Program-made: the position numbers and the translations under genes | Shown here: positions 1 to 9,378 of the stretch, piece by piece | How the letters are laid out: each line of letters begins with the position of its first letter | How positions within the stretch are numbered: the first letter of the stretch is position 1 | The notes under the pieces: model-generated | Seen by the model: the letters and a program-made list of their open reading frames with translations, nothing else | Databases searched by the model: none | Told to the model about the DNA's origin: nothing | Origin: Bradyrhizobium sp. PSBB068 | Lineage (GTDB): Bacteria; Pseudomonadota; Alphaproteobacteria; Rhizobiales; Xanthobacteraceae | NCBI GenBank assembly: GCA_016839165.1 | Contig: CP069300.1 | Location: 1,240,001 to 1,304,000 of the forward strand | Direction of reading: 5' to 3' | Length of the DNA: 64,000 bases

Positions 1-80
1 CGCGGTCCGTAGCTGTTGACGGCGAATGAGCGCGGCTTGATGGCCTGCATCCGGCGGTCTAAATACGCAATCGCGGTCAT
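1..80 (-). other. possible 5' end of a divergent gene (cut by window)
   Basis: Reading the minus strand from an ATG at 80, the frame stays open to the window edge (26 codons). It would be divergent to the GntR gene at 157, the usual layout for a FadR/GntR regulator and its target. There is no convincing Shine-Dalgarno sequence, the fragment is too short to identify, and another frame is also open here. It may be non-coding. Confidence 0.25.
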
Positions 81-156
81 TCGGCCAGGTGTCTGGCGGC
101 TCTTGGGACCTGTGGCGTCCTTGCATTGAGCGAAGCGCGGCCGGACAGGTCAGTTC

Positions 157-966
157 ATGGCAGGCAGGCTCGGAAGCTCCAAACGTCTCGGCGACGACTA
201 TCTCTCCCTCCACGGCAGGGTGATCGAGGAGCTGCGGCAGGCGATCCTGAGCCGGCGGCTGAAGCCCGGCGAGCGGCTGGTCGAGGGGCGCCTCGCCGAT
301 GAGCTTGGGGTGTCCCGCAATCCGGTGCGCGAAGCGATCCGCGTGCTGGAGTCGGAAGGGCTCGTCGAGGTGACCGCGCGGCGCGGCGCCTCCGTCATCA
401 CGATGAGCGATGAGGAGGCGCGCGAGACGGTCGAGGTGCGCGCGCTGCTCGAGGGACAGAACGCGCGCCTTGCCGCCCGTCGCCGCGAGGAGAGCATCAT
501 CAAGCGGATCGCGGCGGTGTTGAAGCAGGGCAACGAGGCGGTGGCCGGGCGGCGCTACGACCTGTTGCCGGATCTCAACCAGCAATTCCACCACGAACTG
601 GCCGAGGCCGGCCGCAACCGCGTGCTCGCCGATCTGCTGAAGCGGCTGCGCGAACGCACGGCGATGCTGTTCTCGCCCACCGATCCGGTGCGTCAGGCCC
701 GCACCTGGGATGAGCACGCTGCAATCCTGCGCGCCATCATCGCCGGCGACGAGCGTGCTGCGGCCACGCTTGCTGCAGAGCATGTGATGCGGGCCGGCGC
801 GGACTTTCTCTCGAGCCTGCACGTGCCTGACGAGGAGACTTCGCTTGAGGCGGCGTCGGCGAAGTACGGCCTGCCGTCCGGCTCTCGCGCCGATCAAGTG
901 GCGACCAAGCCTGTGCGCCGGAACCAGGAGCGCGCCGGCACGCGGCGGCGGAAGGCAGGGAGCTGA
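157..966 (+). CDS. GntR family transcriptional regulator, FadR/FCD type
   Basis: One-component DNA-binding regulator of 269 aa. The N-terminal winged helix spans roughly residues 15-85 and carries the typical GntR recognition region (ADELGVSRNPVREAIRVLE). A helical FCD ligand-binding domain follows at about 90-225, with Asp/His residues in DLNQQFHHELAEA that commonly bind a metal in this family. Members usually repress catabolic genes and are released by an organic acid effector. The tail after about 225 is basic and low-complexity (RRRKAGS end). The GMC oxidoreductase downstream (gap 181 bp) or a divergent upstream gene are the natural target candidates. The effector cannot be read from sequence. 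Confidence 0.9.
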   Translation: MAGRLGSSKRLGDDYLSLHGRVIEELRQAILSRRLKPGERLVEGRLADELGVSRNPVREAIRVLESEGLVEVTARRGASVITMSDEEARETVEVRALLEGQNARLAARRREESIIKRIAAVLKQGNEAVAGRRYDLLPDLNQQFHHELAEAGRNRVLADLLKRLRERTAMLFSPTDPVRQARTWDEHAAILRAIIAGDERAAATLAAEHVMRAGADFLSSLHVPDEETSLEAASAKYGLPSGSRADQVATKPVRRNQERAGTRRRKAGS

Positions 967-1147
967 ACGCGCCCGCCGCGTGTTGATGGTTTTATGGCCT
1001 GCCGATCCGGGGTTCAGAGGTCCGGTGGTACCGCTCCGCATCGTGCGCTTACTTTCTTGACCGTATCTGCCTCGCTCGCTACCTCTCTTCCCAATGCTGG
1101 GCAGGGACGCAACTCTGCCGGCCGCGCCGCATGGCCGGGGGAAACCA

Positions 1148-2779
1148 ATGAACAACAACAATCATGGCGCGCCGGCGAACGACGTCGCCGAGTATGATTA
1201 CATCGTCGTCGGTGCCGGCTCGGCCGGCTGCGTGCTTGCCAACCGCCTGAGCGCCGACGGCAAGCACTCGGTGCTGCTGCTCGAGGCCGGGCCGAAGGAC
1301 ACCAACATCTGGATCCATGTCCCGCTCGGCTACGGCAAGCTGTTCAAGGAAAAATCCGTCAACTGGATGTACCAGACCGAGCCCGAGCCCGGTCTGAACG
1401 GCCGGCAGGTGTTCCAGCCGCGGGGAAAAGTGCTCGGCGGTTCCAGCTCGATCAACGGCCTGCTCTACGTGCGCGGCCAGCACGAGGACTATGACCGCTG
1501 GCGGCAGCGCGGCAATGCCGGCTGGGGCTATGACGACGTGTTGCCGTACTTCAGGAAGGCGGAAGATCAGCAGCGCGGCTCCGACAAATATCACGGCGCC
1601 GGCGGACCGCTGCCGGTGTCGGACTGGCGCTACCATGATCCGCTGTCGGAAGCGTTCGTGCATGCCGCGGCCGAAGTCGGCATTCCGACCAATCCGGATT
1701 TCAATGGCGCGACCCAGGAGGGCGCGGGCTTCTTCCAGACCACGACGCGGCGCGGCCGGCGGGCCTCGACGGCGCGGTCCTATCTGCGGCCGGCGTTGAC
1801 GCGCGGCAATCTGCGCGTCGAGACCTCGGCGCTGGCACAGCGCATCCTGTTCGACGGCAAGCGCGCCAGCGGCGTCGCGTACAAGCAGGACGGGCAGTTG
1901 CGCATGGCCAAGGCGCGCAAGGAAGTGCTTGTGTCGAGCGGCGCGTACAACTCGCCGCAATTGCTGCAGCTCTCTGGCGTCGGTCCGGCCGATCTGCTGA
2001 AGCAGCACGGCATCGAGATCGTGCTCGATGCGCCCGGCGTCGGCAACGATCTGCAGGATCACATGCAGGTGCGCATCGTCACGCGCTGCGCGCAGAGCGT
2101 CACGCTGAACGACGTCGTCAACAATCCGGTGCGCCGCGTCATGGCCGGCCTGCGGTATGCGGCGTTGCGCAAGGGGCCACTGACCATTGCCGCCGGCACG
2201 TCGGGTGCGTTCTTCAAGACCAGTCCGCGGCTGGCGTCGCCCGACATCCAGATCCATTTCCTGCCGTTCTCGACCGACAAGATGGGCGAGAAGCTGCATC
2301 CGTTCTCGGGCTTCACGGCCTCGGTCTGCCAGCTGCGTCCGGAGAGCCGCGGCTCGCTGAAGATCAGGAGCGCTGACCCCAGCGTGCCGCCGGAAATCCG
2401 CATCAATTATCTCGCGACCGAAACCGATCGCCGCGCCTTCATCGACGGCATCCGCATCCTGCGCAAGATCCTGGCCGCGCCGGCGCTGAAGTCATATTCG
2501 GTCGGGGAGGTCGATCCCGGCGCCAAGGTGGTCAGCGACGATGACCTGCTCGAGTTCTGCCGCCGCACCGGCAGCACGGTCTATCATCCGACCTCGACCT
2601 GCCGGATGGGCAATGATCCGCTCGCGGTCGTCGACAACAGGCTCAAGGTGCGAGGCATCGAGGGTCTGCGCGTGGTCGACGCCTCGGTGATGCCGGACCT
2701 GATGTCGGGCAACACCAACGCGCCGACGATCATGATCGCGGAGAAGGCGTCGGACATGATTTTGGAGGATGCGCGGTAG
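1148..2779 (+). CDS. GMC family FAD-dependent oxidoreductase (choline dehydrogenase-like)
   Basis: Flavoprotein of 543 aa that probably oxidises an alcohol to an aldehyde in the cytoplasm or at the membrane. The N-terminal FAD Rossmann motif is YIVVGAGSAGCVLANRL. GMC signature 1 (GKVLGGSSSINGLLYVRG) sits near residue 92, and signature 2 (SSGAYNSPQLLQLSGVGP) is mid-protein. The catalytic His lies in VYHPTSTCRMG (H480), with the second active-site residue as Asn in GNTNAPT (N524). An in-frame ATG lies 54 bp upstream, but the ATG at 1148 follows a G-rich stretch (CCGGGGGAAACC) and gives the usual family N-terminus. The substrate is not predictable: choline dehydrogenase, PEG dehydrogenase and related enzymes share these motifs. 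The GntR gene just upstream may control it. Confidence 0.9.
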   Translation: MNNNNHGAPANDVAEYDYIVVGAGSAGCVLANRLSADGKHSVLLLEAGPKDTNIWIHVPLGYGKLFKEKSVNWMYQTEPEPGLNGRQVFQPRGKVLGGSSSINGLLYVRGQHEDYDRWRQRGNAGWGYDDVLPYFRKAEDQQRGSDKYHGAGGPLPVSDWRYHDPLSEAFVHAAAEVGIPTNPDFNGATQEGAGFFQTTTRRGRRASTARSYLRPALTRGNLRVETSALAQRILFDGKRASGVAYKQDGQLRMAKARKEVLVSSGAYNSPQLLQLSGVGPADLLKQHGIEIVLDAPGVGNDLQDHMQVRIVTRCAQSVTLNDVVNNPVRRVMAGLRYAALRKGPLTIAAGTSGAFFKTSPRLASPDIQIHFLPFSTDKMGEKLHPFSGFTASVCQLRPESRGSLKIRSADPSVPPEIRINYLATETDRRAFIDGIRILRKILAAPALKSYSVGEVDPGAKVVSDDDLLEFCRRTGSTVYHPTSTCRMGNDPLAVVDNRLKVRGIEGLRVVDASVMPDLMSGNTNAPTIMIAEKASDMILEDAR

Positions 2780-2885
2780 GGATCGCGGTGGCGTAGCCCG
2801 AGTGGAGCGCGCGAAAATCCGGGGCCGTCCGTTCCGTGTGGCAAGAACCCGGATTACGCTGCCGCTCTATCCGCATCCTCTTCGT

Positions 2886-2982
2886 ATTCCGGGGCTCGCG
2901 AGGCGAGAACCCGGAATCCATCGGGCCGCATAACTGGCGGAGACATGGATTCCGGGCTCATCGCTTCGCGATGCCCCGGAAT
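2886..2982. repeat. interspersed palindromic repeat, family A copy 1
   Basis: A roughly 97-bp imperfect palindrome opens with ATTCCGGGGCTCGCG and closes with GATGCCCCGGAAT. Inner arms read CCCGGAATCCAT and ATGGATTCCGGG. It lies between the GMC gene and the convergent hemE. Related copies occur at 14242, 35278 and 57738, all outside genes. Confidence 0.8.
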
Positions 2983-3051
2983 GACGGAAAGTGTGAGACA
3001 AGCAGCAAGATCGGATGGATTTCGCTGCGCTCCATCCGGGCTACCGGAAAC

Positions 3052-4098
3052 TCACCCCTTATACGCGCGTACCCGTGCGACCATCTGCTCGACATGGGCG
3101 ATCGGCGTCTCCTGCAGGATGCCGTGGCCGAGGTTGAAGATCAGCCGGCCCTGGCCGAAATTCTCCAGTACATCGTCCACCGCGCGGTCGAGCGTGGCGC
3201 CGCCGGCGATCAGCGCCAGCGGATCGAGGTTGCCCTGGATGGCGACGCGGCTCTGCACCCGCTCGCGGATCATCGACGGTTCGGCTGCCCAGTCGATCGA
3301 AACGGCATCGACCCCGGTTTGCTCGACATAGGCTGGCAGCATGCCCGCCGCGCCGCGCGGAAAGCCGATGATCCTGGCATCGGGGACCTGCTTGCGCACC
3401 CCGGCGACGATGCGCCGGGTCGGCTCGATCGACCAGCGCGCGAATTCGCGCGGCGGCAGCACGCCGGCCCAGGTGTCGAAGATCTGCAGGCAACCGGCGC
3501 CGGCTTTGAGCTGGCCGACAAGATAGTGGATCGAGTTCTCGACCAGCACGTCGATGATCTCCGCAAACGCGTCCGGATGACGATAGGCGAGCATCCGCGC
3601 CGGAGCCTGGTCCGGCGTGCCCTGACCGGCCACCATGTAGGTCGCAACCGTCCATGGCGCGCCGCAGAAGCCGATCAGCGTGATGTGGGGCTCAAGCTCG
3701 CGCCGGACACGGCGCAGGGCCTCGAAGACCGGCTCGAGCGTGTCGAAATTGGCCTGCGTTGCGAGCGTCGCGATCTCGCCGGGCGTCGCCAAGGGATCGA
3801 GCCGGGGGCCTTCGCCGGCCTCGAAGCGCACCGAACGGCCGAGCGCGTGGGGGATCACCAGGATGTCGGAGAAGATGATCGCGGCGTCGAAGTTGAACCT
3901 GCGGATCGGCTGCAGCGTGACCTCGGTGGCGAATTCGGGCGTGAAGCAGAGATCGAGGAAGCCGCCGGCCTTGGCGCGCAGCTCGCGGTACTCCGGCAAA
4001 TAGCGGCCGGCCTGCCGCATCATCCAGAGCGGTGGCCTGGCTTGCCGGTGGCCCGACAGGAGGTCGATGAGCGGCTTCTTGATGGGATCCTGGGGCAC
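3052..4098 (-). CDS. hemE: uroporphyrinogen decarboxylase
   Basis: Cytoplasmic haem-pathway enzyme that removes four acetate carboxyls from uroporphyrinogen III to give coproporphyrinogen III. Both family signatures are present: [19 protein letters not shown] near the N-terminus and [15 protein letters not shown] near residue 140. The 348-aa length matches the family. I chose the GTG at 4098 because AGGA sits 8 nt upstream and the protein then begins [12 protein letters not shown]. An ATG at 4161 would add 21 residues without family character and without a ribosome site. It appears to be a single-gene unit; no other haem gene is nearby. It converges on repeat family A. Confidence 0.95.
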   Translation of the reverse strand: MPQDPIKKPLIDLLSGHRQARPPLWMMRQAGRYLPEYRELRAKAGGFLDLCFTPEFATEVTLQPIRRFNFDAAIIFSDILVIPHALGRSVRFEAGEGPRLDPLATPGEIATLATQANFDTLEPVFEALRRVRRELEPHITLIGFCGAPWTVATYMVAGQGTPDQAPARMLAYRHPDAFAEIIDVLVENSIHYLVGQLKAGAGCLQIFDTWAGVLPPREFARWSIEPTRRIVAGVRKQVPDARIIGFPRGAAGMLPAYVEQTGVDAVSIDWAAEPSMIRERVQSRVAIQGNLDPLALIAGGATLDRAVDDVLENFGQGRLIFNLGHGILQETPIAHVEQMVARVRAYKG

Positions 4099-4491
4099 GC
4101 GAAAATTCCTGATCTCGGTCAAATTCTGGCCCCTGATACACGCTGCGGTGCAGCGGGCCAAGGCGGTTCTGGAACCCCCGGCGCACTCCCGGCTGAAGCA
4201 GGGCCGACCTTCCCGGCGTCCGATCCGGTCGGCGCCACGCAGGCCGCGCCGTCGAAGCGCGACGGCAATTGCGACAATTAGCTGTTATATCGCAGCGATT
4301 GCTAACCACGATGCGAAATGAGTTCGTCCGCGCGGGGAACGATCGGCCCGGCGGCGGACGCGCGAAGCGCGCCCATGGTCCGGCCTGCGATCGTCGCGGC
4401 CGCAATTGCTGTGATGCTGTGGCTGATGCTGCCCGCGTGAAACCCGTGCGGCCGGTTCCGCTCAGCGAAGCCGCCGCATGCCGGAATCAAC
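4099..4491. other. intergenic region upstream of hemE and downstream of pilZ
   Basis: This 393-bp gap must hold the hemE promoter (minus strand). I see no convincing sigma-70 boxes. Open frames on both strands here lack coding character, apart from the small candidate peptide at 4318-4440. Confidence 0.4.
4318..4440 (+). CDS. candidate small single-span membrane peptide (40 aa)
   Basis: A 40-codon frame encodes a polar start followed by a hydrophobic C-terminal helix (VRPAIVAAAIAVMLWLMLPA) that looks like one membrane span. The gene would be divergent to hemE. No Shine-Dalgarno sequence precedes the ATG, and GC-rich DNA often yields such frames by chance. Conservation in relatives would decide. 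Confidence 0.25.
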   Translation: MSSSARGTIGPAADARSAPMVRPAIVAAAIAVMLWLMLPA

Positions 4492-4782
4492 TTACAGGGG
4501 GCCGCTTCCGGGGCGCTGCATCCGGTCGAACTCGAAGGTCACGCCGAGCCGGCGCTCGAGCCGCCAGACCAGAATGCAGTGCCGCCGGATCGGCTCGCTC
4601 TCGATCTCGAGGTCGAACGCGAACGGGAGTGCGGCGTCGCTTTCCACTGCGAGCCCCGCCCCTCCGGTCGAGATGTTGAGCACAAGGCATTCGACGCTGG
4701 TGTTGCGGAAGAAGATCGTGCCGCGCTTCATCAGGGCGATTCGCTGGCTGTCGGTCTTGTATCTTCTTATTGTTGTACTCAA
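4492..4782 (-). CDS. PilZ domain protein
   Basis: A 96-aa single-domain protein with the PilZ fold, a frequent cyclic-di-GMP receptor. The core NISTGGAGL matches the D/NxSxxG motif near residues 37-45. The N-terminal arginine loop (SQRIALMKRG) is only partly like the RxxxR consensus, so c-di-GMP binding is plausible but not assured. The end of the barrel is LGVTFEF. The start is TTG at 4782, chosen because AGGAGACTGCC lies directly upstream and no ATG is available. It is the third gene of the minus-strand tadE-tadG-pilZ group, 92 bp after tadG, which suggests a link between surface structures and second-messenger signalling. Confidence 0.85.
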   Translation of the reverse strand: MSTTIRRYKTDSQRIALMKRGTIFFRNTSVECLVLNISTGGAGLAVESDAALPFAFDLEIESEPIRRHCILVWRLERRLGVTFEFDRMQRPGSGPL

Positions 4783-4874
4783 GGCAGTCTCCTACCCCGG
4801 TGATGCCCGGTCGCGACCGTTCCCCAAACGAGAATCCAAAGCGCGATGACGATTCAACCTGGTCTCATCGCGCG

Positions 4875-6533
4875 TCAGTTCACCAGCACCGCGCCGTCGC
4901 AGCGGATGCCCAGCACCCAGACGTCGACCTGGCCGAGCCCGATGCCGAGCGTCGAGAGCAGCGACGCCAGCACCTGGTCGATCGGACTTGTCACGGCGCT
5001 CAGGATGCCGGTGACCAGCGCGCCCAATCCCGGGAGCGGAATGCCGCCGATGTTGAGCGTGAGGTCGCCGAGCAGACTTGACGTGAGCGAAGTCAGGAAG
5101 TTGGTCGTCGTCACGGTCTTCTTGGTCCCTGCCTGGATGTCGCTGTAGCTGAAATTGACATTGGTCGGCGTGGTGTTGCCCATGCCGGCATGGGCCAGGC
5201 CAGTGATCGGGATCCCCAGCACAGTGACCAGCGTCGCCGGCGGTGGATTGGGCTTGGTCGTGAAGTTGGTCATGTCGGCCATCGTCACGTTGCCGATCCA
5301 GGCATCGACGATTCCCGGGGTCACGCCGATGGTGACCTGCGAGGTGTTGATGTTCGGATGGCCGCACGACACCGCATTGAGCGTCGCGGTCCCCGAGGCG
5401 ACCTCGACATAGACCGGCAGATTGATCGACGCGATGCTGCCGGAGCCGAGCACGTTGATCGTCGCAAGGATCCTGGTCTGCGCGGTGTGGACGCTGACGC
5501 CCTGGGTGCCCATTGCGATCCAGCTGGAACCAACGGGTCGCTCGCCGATCGTTACGACCACGGAGACGTTGGCGAGGCCGGGCAGGCCGAGATTGACCGA
5601 GGTCGCGATCTGGTTGCTGCCGTTGGCGATCTGCGCCACCGTGTTGATGAGGTCGAACACCGAAACGCTGGCGCCGACCTTCGGTTTCTGCCCGATCGTG
5701 AGATTGGCGAACGGACCGAGGTCGATCAGGGTGCCAGGCGAAATCTTGGTCGATGAGCCGGTGACGGCCTGGGAGATCGTCGACAGCGCGGTGGTCGCGG
5801 CGTTGGCGCCATTGGTGATCTGCTGCGTGGTCAGCGCGGCTGCGATTATGTCGCCGACCTTGACGTTGCTGTTCAGGAGGTCGTTGTAGGTGCCGGCGGT
5901 CAGGTTGACCCGGGTCGCCAGGGCCGACAGGAAGTCGAGCGCGTCGATCTTGGCGCTGATCAGCGCATTATAGTCCATCACCGAGAGCGACAGCGTGGTG
6001 CCGAGCATCGCGCCGAGCAGCGCATTGAGTGCGCCGCCGTTGACCGAGAGCAGCCGCGAGCCGATCGCGAACGTCGCCATTTCGGTCGAGGTCGCGGTGG
6101 CGGTCGTCGTGATGTTGAAATAGCTCGCGCCGGTCAGGTAGCGCGCGAAGTAGAGCGGGGTCTTAGTCGTCAGGGTGACGCGCGCGGCGTTCGGAATCGC
6201 GACCGCCGGGGTCACGAAACGGGCTTGCGGCGCGATCGCGCTGTTTGCGGTGTAGGTCCCGGTCTCGACCTTGACCAGCGCGCTGGCCGGATAGTTGTTC
6301 TGCGTCACCGTCGCGGTGGCGGCGTTGACCGGGTTGCTCAGATTGGCGGCGGCGACGATCGCGGCGAGGTCGGCGGTGCTCTGGGTCTTGCGCCGATCGG
6401 CGAAGATCGTGCCGAGATCGATCGCAAGCCCGGCGCACCCGATCATGAGCGTCATCAGGCCGGCGCTGATCATCGCGAAATTTCCCCGCTCGTCGGCGCC
6501 GAAGCGCCGCATCAGCATGAGGATGCCGCTCAT
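4875..6533 (-). CDS. TadG-like Flp pilus assembly / surface protein
   Basis: A 552-aa protein whose N-terminus has the TadG-type anchor: a short basic leader, then ERGNFAMISAGLM and a single hydrophobic helix (about residues 15-45), followed by DLGTIFADRRKTQSTADLAA, the typical junction to the exported part. The remaining 480 residues are Ala/Thr/Ser/Asn-rich, predicted extracytoplasmic and beta-prone, with no von Willebrand motif that I can see. Just two Cys are present in the exported part (SCGHP and IRCDG). The start at 6533 has GGAGGG 7 nt upstream. An in-frame ATG 15 nt earlier would place the ribosome site inside the gene. It starts one base after the tadE stop, so the two are translationally coupled. 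Family assignment is firm; exact function is not. Confidence 0.85.
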   Translation of the reverse strand: MSGILMLMRRFGADERGNFAMISAGLMTLMIGCAGLAIDLGTIFADRRKTQSTADLAAIVAAANLSNPVNAATATVTQNNYPASALVKVETGTYTANSAIAPQARFVTPAVAIPNAARVTLTTKTPLYFARYLTGASYFNITTTATATSTEMATFAIGSRLLSVNGGALNALLGAMLGTTLSLSVMDYNALISAKIDALDFLSALATRVNLTAGTYNDLLNSNVKVGDIIAAALTTQQITNGANAATTALSTISQAVTGSSTKISPGTLIDLGPFANLTIGQKPKVGASVSVFDLINTVAQIANGSNQIATSVNLGLPGLANVSVVVTIGERPVGSSWIAMGTQGVSVHTAQTRILATINVLGSGSIASINLPVYVEVASGTATLNAVSCGHPNINTSQVTIGVTPGIVDAWIGNVTMADMTNFTTKPNPPPATLVTVLGIPITGLAHAGMGNTTPTNVNFSYSDIQAGTKKTVTTTNFLTSLTSSLLGDLTLNIGGIPLPGLGALVTGILSAVTSPIDQVLASLLSTLGIGLGQVDVWVLGIRCDGAVLVN

Positions 6534-6534
6534 C

Positions 6535-6948
6535 CTAGAACCCTCCATACTGAATCGCCGCGGAGCGTACGATGGTGCTCGCGGGCGCCGGCACGAAGGG
6601 CAGCTTGTAGATGAAGTTGCCGGCCGCGTTGTAGTTGAGCGTCACGATGTAGACGTTCGCGTTCGACGGCGACGGCGCGGCATTGACGGTGAGATTGCTG
6701 GCAACGAGCAGCGGATAGGTCGATACGTTCGCGGTGACGTAATTGGTCGCGAGGCTGTTGCGTTCGGTGTCGGTCATGCCTGCGATGGACGACCGCGCCG
6801 CTTCGGCGGCGAGCTGCTGAACGCCATGCACCATCGCGAGATAGGAACCGAATACAATGATGCCGAAAATGAAGGCGAGGAACAGCGGCAGCATCAGCGC
6901 AAATTCGACAGCAGAAGCGCCGCTTCGACAGCGAAAGAACCTGGTCAT
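6535..6948 (-). CDS. TadE-like pilus assembly pseudopilin
   Basis: A 137-aa pseudopilin-like protein. It begins MTRFFRCRSGASAVEFALMLPLF, with the Gly-Ala-Ser-Ala-Val-Glu-Phe processing region and the +5 Glu of TadE-type prepilins, then one hydrophobic helix and a small exported domain. The start at 6948 follows GAGGTGTGCC. The frame extends 90 bp further upstream, but that part lacks family character. It is the first gene of the minus-strand group with tadG and pilZ. The ATPase, secretin and platform genes of a full Tad system are not in the window, so this is a satellite set that may depend on a locus elsewhere. Confidence 0.85.
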   Translation of the reverse strand: MTRFFRCRSGASAVEFALMLPLFLAFIFGIIVFGSYLAMVHGVQQLAAEAARSSIAGMTDTERNSLATNYVTANVSTYPLLVASNLTVNAAPSPSNANVYIVTLNYNAAGNFIYKLPFVPAPASTIVRSAAIQYGGF

Positions 6949-7343
6949 GGCACACCTCAAACGCGAACGACGGCGCCACGTTGCGAGGCTTTGATTAAGG
7001 AAAACTATGAAAACGCTTCCGCGAATCAGTGACGTCAATTCAGATCAATGGCAGCGCTCGAATTTATCGGGTGCGCGATGCGTTATGGGGCGATCAGAAT
7101 CTTTGATGCCATACCCGCAGAAATCCGGGGTCTGATGGTGTCGATGTGCTGCATGCGCGTGCGGATGCAGCCGTCGGATACCGTAGCACTACGTGGCAAT
7201 GCACGTAACAATACATATGACGTACGATCAAAGCGGCGATGCAACAAATTGAAGCTAAACGAAAGTGCAACCAAATGTTAGTATAGCTGAATCACATACT
7301 GGAGAACGTAGTTGCGTCCCGTGCTGAGATTGGAGGGCTCGCG
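6949..7343. other. divergent promoter region tadE / lysR
   Basis: A 395-bp gap between divergent tadE and the LysR-type gene. It is AT-richer than its surroundings. On the plus strand a possible -10 (TAGTATAGC, near 7277) precedes the regulator, and GGAGGG lies about 8 nt before its ATG. No clear operator was found; LysR sites often sit in such divergent regions. Confidence 0.4.
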
Positions 7344-8231
7344 ATGCACAGACCACGTCAGCATTTGAATATTCCGACAGAGATCGTTCGCACCGTCGTT
7401 GCAATTGCAGAGACGGGAAGTCTATCGAAGGCCGGGGAACGACTCGGCCTGAGCCAGCCGGCGATCAGTTCGCAGGTGAAGCGACTGCAGAGCCTGGTCG
7501 GTGGCGCACTGTTTGTCAGAACGGCAAACGGCACCACGACGACCGAGCTTGGCAAGGTTGCCGTGCAGCAGGCCAGGCGCATCCTCGAAGCGAATGATCA
7601 GCTGCTTCGGCTCGGCGGCAATCACGAAGGACCGCAGCCGTTGCGGCTGGGCATGAGCACGATGCTCGCCGAGGAATTCCTCAAGCTGCATCCCGCCGAC
7701 GCGCTCGCCGACGTGCTGGTTCACGCCGACATGTCGCCGATCGTCATCAGGGGATTGATGGACGGCTACATCGACATCGCCTTCGTCTACAGCAACCCAT
7801 CGCTTGAAAACGAGGACGAGGTGACGATCGCTGCCGAGGCCGACGAGCGCTCGGTGTGGGTACGATCACGCGATTTTGTCCTGCGGCCGGGTGCCCCGAT
7901 CCCGATCCTGGCGTGGCCGGGTGACGACTGGATGATCCGGACGCTCACCAAGCACAACATCTCGTACAAGATCGTGTTCAGAAGCCCGAACCACCAACTG
8001 CGACTGGAAGCCGCACGGGCCGGATACGGCCTGACGGCGTGCCCCGAGCGGATGATCCCCTCCGCGCTGATTTCGGCGAAGGACTATTATCTTCCGGAGC
8101 TCCCGATGCAGAAGCGACTGCTGTGCGTTCGCCCGGGCCTCGAGGGCAGCCGCGCGACGGCGATGGTGCAGCGGTTGTCCAGCCTGTTCTTCAGCGGCGC
8201 GAAGCCGATGCGTCAGGTGAGCAACATGTAG
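7344..8231 (+). CDS. LysR family transcriptional regulator
   Basis: A 295-aa LysR-type regulator. The N-terminal winged helix (residues about 8-68) contains ETGSLSKAGERLGLSQPAISSQVKRL in standard register. The C-terminal part is a two-lobed periplasmic-binding-protein-like effector domain (about 95-280), slightly short for the family. The ATG at 7344 has a strong GGAGGG site. The protein is transcribed away from tadE-tadG-pilZ, which makes that group a candidate target, but nothing in the sequence proves it. The effector is unknown. Confidence 0.9.
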   Translation: MHRPRQHLNIPTEIVRTVVAIAETGSLSKAGERLGLSQPAISSQVKRLQSLVGGALFVRTANGTTTTELGKVAVQQARRILEANDQLLRLGGNHEGPQPLRLGMSTMLAEEFLKLHPADALADVLVHADMSPIVIRGLMDGYIDIAFVYSNPSLENEDEVTIAAEADERSVWVRSRDFVLRPGAPIPILAWPGDDWMIRTLTKHNISYKIVFRSPNHQLRLEAARAGYGLTACPERMIPSALISAKDYYLPELPMQKRLLCVRPGLEGSRATAMVQRLSSLFFSGAKPMRQVSNM

Positions 8232-8246
8232 TCCGGTGCCCGCCGA

Positions 8247-8462
8247 TCAATAATGCGGTGGGCGCTCGTTGGTCGGCCCGGGCGCTTGGCGTTCGGCCTC
8301 CTGAAGCCGGTCGCGCAGCTCAGCGAGCTGGCGCGTCAGCGCGTCGATCTGCTTCCATTGCGCCGTGATCGTCTGGTTCAGCGTCTCGATGGTTTCGTCC
8401 TGATAGGTCAGGCGAACCTCCAGCGCATCGATCCGTTCGCTCAGTCTTGCCGTGTCATTCAT
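8247..8462 (-). CDS. slyX: SlyX family protein
   Basis: A 71-aa coiled-coil protein: heptad-like [20 protein letters not shown], then a second helix ([20 protein letters not shown]) and the short terminal motif RPPHY typical of SlyX. Its biochemical function is unknown in the family. The chosen ATG at 8462 overlaps the last 8 bases of trhO, so the two are translationally coupled. A longer frame upstream would run through trhO and has no SlyX character. Confidence 0.85.
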   Translation of the reverse strand: MNDTARLSERIDALEVRLTYQDETIETLNQTITAQWKQIDALTRQLAELRDRLQEAERQAPGPTNERPPHY

Positions 8463-9207
8463 GCGTGGCGTCCCCGCGTCCCCGCTCGCGCAGCCCGTGG
8501 CCGAGCGCGACGCGCTCGTCGAACACAAAGCAGTCGCCGCGCCAGCGGCTGTCCTGCTGCGGTGTTTCCTCGAGATACTTCAGGATGCCGCCCTTGAGGT
8601 GATAGACCTCGTTGAAGCCCTGCGCGAGCAGATAGGCGCTGGCCTTCTCGCAACGGATCCCCCCGGTGCAGAACATTGCAATCCTGCGGTGCTTCGCGGG
8701 ATCGAGGTGCCGGGCGGCAAACTCCTTGAATTGTCCAAAGCTCGCGATCCTGGGATCGACCGCGCCTTCGAAGCTGCCCATCGCCACCTCGAACGCGTTG
8801 CGGGTATCGAGCACTAGGATGTCGGGCGAGGCGATCAGCTCGTTCCAGTCGCCGGCGTCGACATAAGTGCCGACCTGCCGCGTCGGATCGACGGTGGTGT
8901 CGCCGAGCGTGACGATCTCCTTCTTCAACCGCACCTTGAGCCGCTGGAACGGCATTTGCGCGGCTTCGGAGAATTTCAGCTCGAGATTGTCGAGACGGCC
9001 GCCGAACAGCGGCCCGTGTGCGAGCTCGGCGACGAAGCCGTCGATGCCCTCGTCGCTGCCGGCGACGGTGCCGTTGATGCCCTCGTGCGCGAGCAGCACG
9101 CTGCCCTTGAGCTCGAGCTCCGCGCAGAGCGCACGCAGCGGCTCGCGCAAGGCGCGGAAGTCGGGCAGCGCGGCGAATTGGTAGAAGGCGGCGACCTTGA
9201 GGGGCAT
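8455..9207 (-). CDS. trhO: tRNA uridine(34) hydroxylase, rhodanese type
   Basis: A 250-aa member of the TrhO/YceA family, which makes 5-hydroxyuridine at the tRNA wobble position using oxygen. The N-terminal acylphosphatase-like region is residues 1-95 (with [11 protein letters not shown]). The rhodanese domain (about 120-225) carries the active-site loop CTGGIRCEK, with catalytic Cys at 180. Length is slightly below the roughly 300 aa of enterobacterial forms because the Cys-rich C-terminal extension is missing. It is the first gene of a two-gene unit with slyX. Confidence 0.9.
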   Translation of the reverse strand: MPLKVAAFYQFAALPDFRALREPLRALCAELELKGSVLLAHEGINGTVAGSDEGIDGFVAELAHGPLFGGRLDNLELKFSEAAQMPFQRLKVRLKKEIVTLGDTTVDPTRQVGTYVDAGDWNELIASPDILVLDTRNAFEVAMGSFEGAVDPRIASFGQFKEFAARHLDPAKHRRIAMFCTGGIRCEKASAYLLAQGFNEVYHLKGGILKYLEETPQQDSRWRGDCFVFDERVALGHGLRERGRGDATHE

Positions 9208-9378
9208 GGCCGGGGTTTATCAGGCGGGCAGTGTCGGCGAAACCCCGCAAAGCCATGCATTATCGGGATAATCCCTCTGGCATGCCAGGCATTGCCCTGC
9301 CCGGGATGAATGTGCCATGTACTCGCACCCATCCGCCGCAGCAGTATCAGACCATCACGATCAAGCGAGCTCTCCGTT

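Noticed and set aside
1079..2299. 406-aa minus-strand open frame across the GMC gene
   Set aside because: It is the antisense shadow of a strongly supported flavoenzyme. The product is Arg/Gln/His-rich, without a fold, as is usual for GC-rich antisense frames.
4269..4679. 136-aa plus-strand frame between hemE and pilZ
   Set aside because: Composition is Arg/Ala low-complexity and most of it lies antisense to pilZ.
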